Source: Caulobacter sp. CCH9-E1
Lineage (GTDB): Bacteria; Pseudomonadota; Alphaproteobacteria; Caulobacterales; Caulobacteraceae
Reading direction: 5' to 3'
NCBI RefSeq assembly: GCF_001556515.1
Contig: NZ_LSJA01000377.1
Coordinates: forward strand, 1-16,871
DNA: 16,871 bases
The position numbers were made by a program, and so were the translations under genes. Positions 14,802 to 16,871 of the stretch are shown one piece after another (within the stretch, counting starts at the first letter, position 1; each line of letters begins with the position of its first letter). The notes beneath the pieces were generated by a model, which saw nothing but the letters and a program-made list of their open reading frames with translations, did no database searches and was not told the origin of the DNA.

Positions 14802-14837
14802 ATGTTCCCCTTCCCCAAAAGCGAGCGCCGCGCATGA
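14802..14837 (+). CDS. Possible 11-codon leader peptide coupled to queC
   Basis: The frame [11 protein letters not shown] is preceded by AGAGGAGG (14791-14798), the best Shine-Dalgarno near queC. Its stop codon overlaps the queC start as ATGA (14834-14837). queC itself has no good ribosome binding site, so translational coupling through this short frame would explain how it is translated. The peptide has no known family. It may be non-functional as a protein, or the Shine-Dalgarno may serve queC over a long distance. Confidence 0.35.
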   Translation: MFPFPKSERRA

Positions 14838-15610
14838 GCCCGCAAGAGCGCCCCTTCGCCGATCAAGCCGCCCTGGTCCTGTTCTCCGGCGGCCAGGACA
14901 GCAGCGTCTGCCTGGCCTGGGCCCTGGAGCGGTACGGCCGCGTCGAGACGGTCGGCTTCGACTATGGCCAGCGTCACGCGGTCGAGATGGAGGCCCGCCA
15001 GGCCGTGCGCCGTGAGATCGCCGCGCGCTTTCCTCAGTGGGCCGGCCGCCTGGGCGAGGACCATGTCCTGGACATCAAGAGCTTCGGCGCCGTCGCCCAG
15101 TCGGCCCTGACCGCCGACCGCGCCATCGAGATGACCGAGCGCGGCCTGCCCTCGACCTTCGTGCCCGGCCGCAACCTGGTGTTCCTGATCTACGCCGCGG
15201 CCCTGGCCGATCGGCGCGGGATCGACGCCCTGGTCGGCGGCATGTGCGAGACCGACTTTTCGGGCTATCCCGACTGTCGCCGCGACACGCTGGACGCCAT
15301 GCAGAGCGCCCTGAACCTCGGCATGGACCGGAACTTCCGCGTCGAGACCCCGCTGATGTGGCTGACCAAGGCCCAGACCTGGGCGCTGTCCAAGTCCCTG
15401 GGCGGCGAGGAGCTGGTTCGGCTGATCGTCGAGGAAAGCCACACGTGCTACCAGGGCGAACGCGATGTGCTGCACCCCTGGGGCCATGGCTGCGGCGTCT
15501 GCCCGGCCTGCGAGCTGCGCGAGAAGGGCTACGCCGAGTGGGACGCGGCCGGGCGCGAGAGTCTTCCTTCTCCCCTTGCGGGAGAAGGTGGCGGCGAAGC
15601 CGTCGGATGA
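14834..15610 (+). CDS. queC: 7-cyano-7-deazaguanine (preQ0) synthase QueC
   Basis: QueC converts 7-carboxy-7-deazaguanine to preQ0 with ATP and ammonia, a step toward queuosine in tRNA. The product has 258 residues. The PP-loop SGGQDS is at 18-23. [11 protein letters not shown] (41-51) and VPGRNLVFL (110-118) are family motifs. The zinc site is C205, C220, C223 and C226 ([15 protein letters not shown], then [11 protein letters not shown]). QueC normally ends soon after this; here residues about 243-258 are encoded by a palindromic repeat and look like an accidental tail. The ATG at 14834 matches the family start; a 61-codon extension upstream is low-complexity and rejected. It is the first gene of a queC-queE-queD cluster, about 90 bp before queE. 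Confidence 0.96.
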   Translation: MSPQERPFADQAALVLFSGGQDSSVCLAWALERYGRVETVGFDYGQRHAVEMEARQAVRREIAARFPQWAGRLGEDHVLDIKSFGAVAQSALTADRAIEMTERGLPSTFVPGRNLVFLIYAAALADRRGIDALVGGMCETDFSGYPDCRRDTLDAMQSALNLGMDRNFRVETPLMWLTKAQTWALSKSLGGEELVRLIVEESHTCYQGERDVLHPWGHGCGVCPACELREKGYAEWDAAGRESLPSPLAGEGGGEAVG

Positions 15611-15698
15611 GGGGTTGAACGTCTTGTCCGACTCCGCCCGCGCGACCCCTCACCCGACCCACTTCGTGGGCCACCCTCTCCCGCAAGGGGAGAGGGCC
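15562..15698. repeat. REP-like palindromic element between queC and queE
   Basis: This is a paired inverted repeat of about 137 bp. The left hairpin is CCTTCTCCC/GGGAGAAGG (15566-15574 and 15580-15588). The right hairpin is CCCTCTCCC/GGGAGAGGG (15674-15682 and 15688-15696). The inner arms TGAGGGGT (15608-15615) and ACCCCTCA (15645-15652) also pair. Elements of this look (short CCCTCTCCC-type stem, then GGTGGC and CGAAG) are scattered in many alphaproteobacterial and xanthomonad genomes. The left half lies inside the queC reading frame and the right half abuts the queE start codon. A second, related copy follows queD. Confidence 0.85.
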
Positions 15699-15700
15699 CA
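15674..15700 (+). promoter_or_regulatory. queE ribosome binding site inside a repeat stem-loop
   Basis: The queE Shine-Dalgarno (GGGGAGAGG, 15687-15695; GAGG is 5 nt from the ATG) forms the 3' arm of the 9-bp hairpin 15674-15696. If the stem forms, the site is masked; translation from upstream does not cross it because queC stops at 15610. Reduced or regulated queE translation is inferred. Confidence 0.55.
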
Positions 15701-16333
15701 ATGACCTACTCCGTCAAGGAGATCTTCCTGACCCTGCAAGGCGAGGGCGGCCAGGCGGGCAAGGCGGCGGTGTTCTGCCGCTTCTCCGGCTGCAATCTGT
15801 GGAGCGGTCGCGAGCAGGACCGCGCCAAGGCGATCTGCACGTTCTGCGACACCGACTTCGTCGGGACCGACGGCGAGAACGGCGGCAAGTTCGCCACGGC
15901 CGAGGACTTGGCGGCGGCGGTCGAGGCCCAGTGGATCGGCGGACCGGACGACCGCCTGGTGGTCTGCACCGGCGGCGAGCCCTTCCTGCAGCTGGACGAG
16001 GCGGCGATCGCGGCCCTGCACGCGCGCGGCTTTTCGATCGCGGTCGAGAGCAACGGCACGATCGAAGCCCCGCCCGGGATCGACTGGATCTGCATCAGCC
16101 CCAAGGCCGACGCGCCGGTGGTCCAGACGTCGGGCCAGGAGCTGAAGCTGGTCTTCCCGCAGGAAAAGGCCATGCCGGAGCGCTTCGCGGACCTCGATTT
16201 CGAGCGGTTCTACCTGCAGCCGATGGATGGTCCGGACCGCGACGCAAACACGCAATTGGCTGTCGCCTATTGCCTTTCGCACCCACAATGGCGTTTAAGC
16301 GTCCAAACGCACAAATATCTCGGCCTGCCCTGA
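15701..16333 (+). CDS. queE: 7-carboxy-7-deazaguanine synthase QueE (radical SAM)
   Basis: QueE rearranges 6-carboxy-5,6,7,8-tetrahydropterin to 7-carboxy-7-deazaguanine, using SAM, a [4Fe-4S] cluster and Mg2+. The product has 210 residues. The cluster cysteines are C31, C46 and C49, a C-x14-C-x2-C spacing typical of one QueE class rather than the classic C-x3-C-x2-C. EIFLTLQGEG (7-16) is the family N-terminus, and FCDTDFVG follows the last Cys. VVCTGGEPFLQLD (about 87-99) is the SAM-binding GGEP motif; VESNGT and ISPKA follow in order, and LQPMDG lies near the C-terminus. The ribosome binding site is supplied by the preceding palindromic repeat. The 3' end (about 16240-16320) is less GC-rich than the rest. 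queD follows after 72 bp. Confidence 0.97.
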   Translation: MTYSVKEIFLTLQGEGGQAGKAAVFCRFSGCNLWSGREQDRAKAICTFCDTDFVGTDGENGGKFATAEDLAAAVEAQWIGGPDDRLVVCTGGEPFLQLDEAAIAALHARGFSIAVESNGTIEAPPGIDWICISPKADAPVVQTSGQELKLVFPQEKAMPERFADLDFERFYLQPMDGPDRDANTQLAVAYCLSHPQWRLSVQTHKYLGLP

Positions 16334-16405
16334 CGGATAAGGCGCGCGACTTGGTGACAGGGTCGATGCGCTAGAGCCTCCCAGGCCTGTCAAAAGAAGT
16401 ACAAG

Positions 16406-16771
16406 ATGAAACCCGTCTTCGAGATCACGAAGGCCGCGTATTTCGACGCGGCCCATTACATCGAGCAAGGTCCGTCGGACCATCGCTATCGCAAGCTGCA
16501 CGGCCACTCGTTCAAGGTCGAGGCCAGCGTGAAGGGCGAGATGGCCGACGCCGGCTGGGTCGCCGACCTCGACACCCTGGACGCCGCCCTCAAGGCCGTC
16601 GCCGCCGAGCTGGACCATGGCCTGCTGAACGACAAGCCGGGCCTGGAGACGCCGACCCTCGAGCGCCTGTGCCTCTATTTCGCCGAGCGCCTGAAGGTCC
16701 AGTTCCCGGGCCTGTCCCGCGTCGAGCTGTCGCGCCCGACCATCGGCGAGCGCTGCGTGCTGGCGCTTTGA
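16406..16771 (+). CDS. queD: QueD-like 6-carboxy-5,6,7,8-tetrahydropterin synthase
   Basis: QueD makes 6-carboxy-5,6,7,8-tetrahydropterin from dihydroneopterin triphosphate. The product has 121 residues, the usual length. The zinc ligands H17 (FDAAHYI), H32 and H34 (LHGHSF) are present, as are D70-H71 (ELDHGLLND) and the PGLETPTLE segment. The catalytic Cys of the E. coli enzyme (C-x3-HGH) is replaced by Y28 (RYRKLHGH), and the C-terminal Glu is not at its usual place (SRPTIGERC instead of a KET-type motif). I recall Tyr here in other alphaproteobacterial QueD proteins, so this is probably a lineage subtype. AAGAAG lies about 6 nt before the ATG. It is third in the que cluster; queF and folE are not in the window. 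Confidence 0.9.
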   Translation: MKPVFEITKAAYFDAAHYIEQGPSDHRYRKLHGHSFKVEASVKGEMADAGWVADLDTLDAALKAVAAELDHGLLNDKPGLETPTLERLCLYFAERLKVQFPGLSRVELSRPTIGERCVLAL

Positions 16772-16780
16772 TAGATAAAT

Positions 16781-16871
16781 CCTCCCCCTAGTGGGGGAGG
16801 TGGCGCGAAGCGCCGGAGGGGGAAGTTCTCCTGGCCCGGCCTCTTCCCCCTCCGTCGTCTCTTCGAGCCGA
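16781..16871. repeat. Second REP-like palindromic element, after queD, cut by window end
   Basis: CCTCCCCC (16781-16788) pairs with GGGGGAGG (16793-16800). GGCGC-GAA-GCGCC (16802-16814) forms a small hairpin. GGAGGGGGAAG (16815-16825) pairs perfectly with CTTCCCCCTCC (16843-16853). The order of parts matches the 15562-15698 element (stem, GGTGGC, CGAAG, then a purine-rich arm), so both belong to one family. It starts 9 bp after the queD stop and may also end the que transcript. Confidence 0.8.

Larger units (their letters stand above)
14358..14833. other. 476-bp intergenic region between the TonB receptor and queC
   Basis: This region separates two divergent transcripts. It holds the receptor leader and promoter candidate (14358-14507), a lower-GC centre (about 14460-14660) with repeated AAGTGAT motifs, and a short potential leader frame just before queC. 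I looked for a preQ1 riboswitch, which often controls que genes, and did not recognise one. The open frames at 14568-14792 and 14651-14833 lack family features or ribosome binding sites and are not called. Confidence 0.5.

Noticed and set aside
14651..14833. 61-codon N-terminal extension of QueC
   Set aside because: QueC homologues begin shortly before the PP-loop; the extension is low-complexity with no ribosome binding site.
14640..14833. preQ1 riboswitch upstream of queC
   Set aside because: I looked for the small preQ1-I type pseudoknot pattern with its A-rich tail, and for a larger class, and saw neither. A covariance-model search would settle it.

Overview
The window is GC-rich, densely coded DNA of alphaproteobacterial type, most likely Caulobacter or a close relative. 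Reasons: codon use and GC content; a GH47 mannosidase whose catalytic residues fall at the positions I recall for the characterised Caulobacter sp. K31 enzyme; an HWE-type histidine kinase; a large TonB-dependent receptor; a soluble double-PAS chemoreceptor; and a PraR-like XRE regulator. The species cannot be fixed from sequence alone. No phage, transposase, CRISPR array or defence locus is visible.

Left part (1-5172): the 3' end of a CAU-anticodon tRNA, a small coiled-coil hypothetical gene, then four minus-strand genes: an exported glycerophosphodiester phosphodiesterase, an exported GH47 alpha-1,2-mannosidase, a PAS-PAS-HWE histidine kinase and an Lrp/AsnC regulator. The last two are 27 bp apart and may be co-transcribed. 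The Lrp gene diverges from a plus-strand methionine gamma-lyase gene (5280-6485). The 107 bp between them hold a perfect 9-bp inverted repeat, a good candidate operator.

Middle part (6556-11355): a single-domain PilZ protein converges on an XRE regulator through stem-loops. A non-coding stretch of about 580 bp then leads to a cytoplasmic methyl-accepting chemotaxis protein with two duplicated PAS domains. It converges on an unusual CBS-pair/degenerate-kinase/receiver protein that lacks the phosphoacceptor histidine.

Right part (11465-16871): a TonB-dependent receptor with a clear intrinsic terminator and a TTGACA promoter candidate, then a 476-bp non-coding region, then the queuosine precursor cluster queC-queE-queD. 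These enzymes make preQ0: QueD forms 6-carboxytetrahydropterin, QueE converts it to 7-carboxy-7-deazaguanine, and QueC converts that to preQ0. A palindromic REP-like element sits between queC and queE. It encodes the last ~16 residues of QueC and supplies the Shine-Dalgarno of queE inside a stem. A related element follows queD and runs off the window.

The strongest leads are the repeat that shapes both queC and queE, the kinase-like protein without its histidine, the QueD homologue with Tyr in place of the catalytic Cys, and the Lrp/methionine gamma-lyase operator. I do not see a clearly new multi-gene system.
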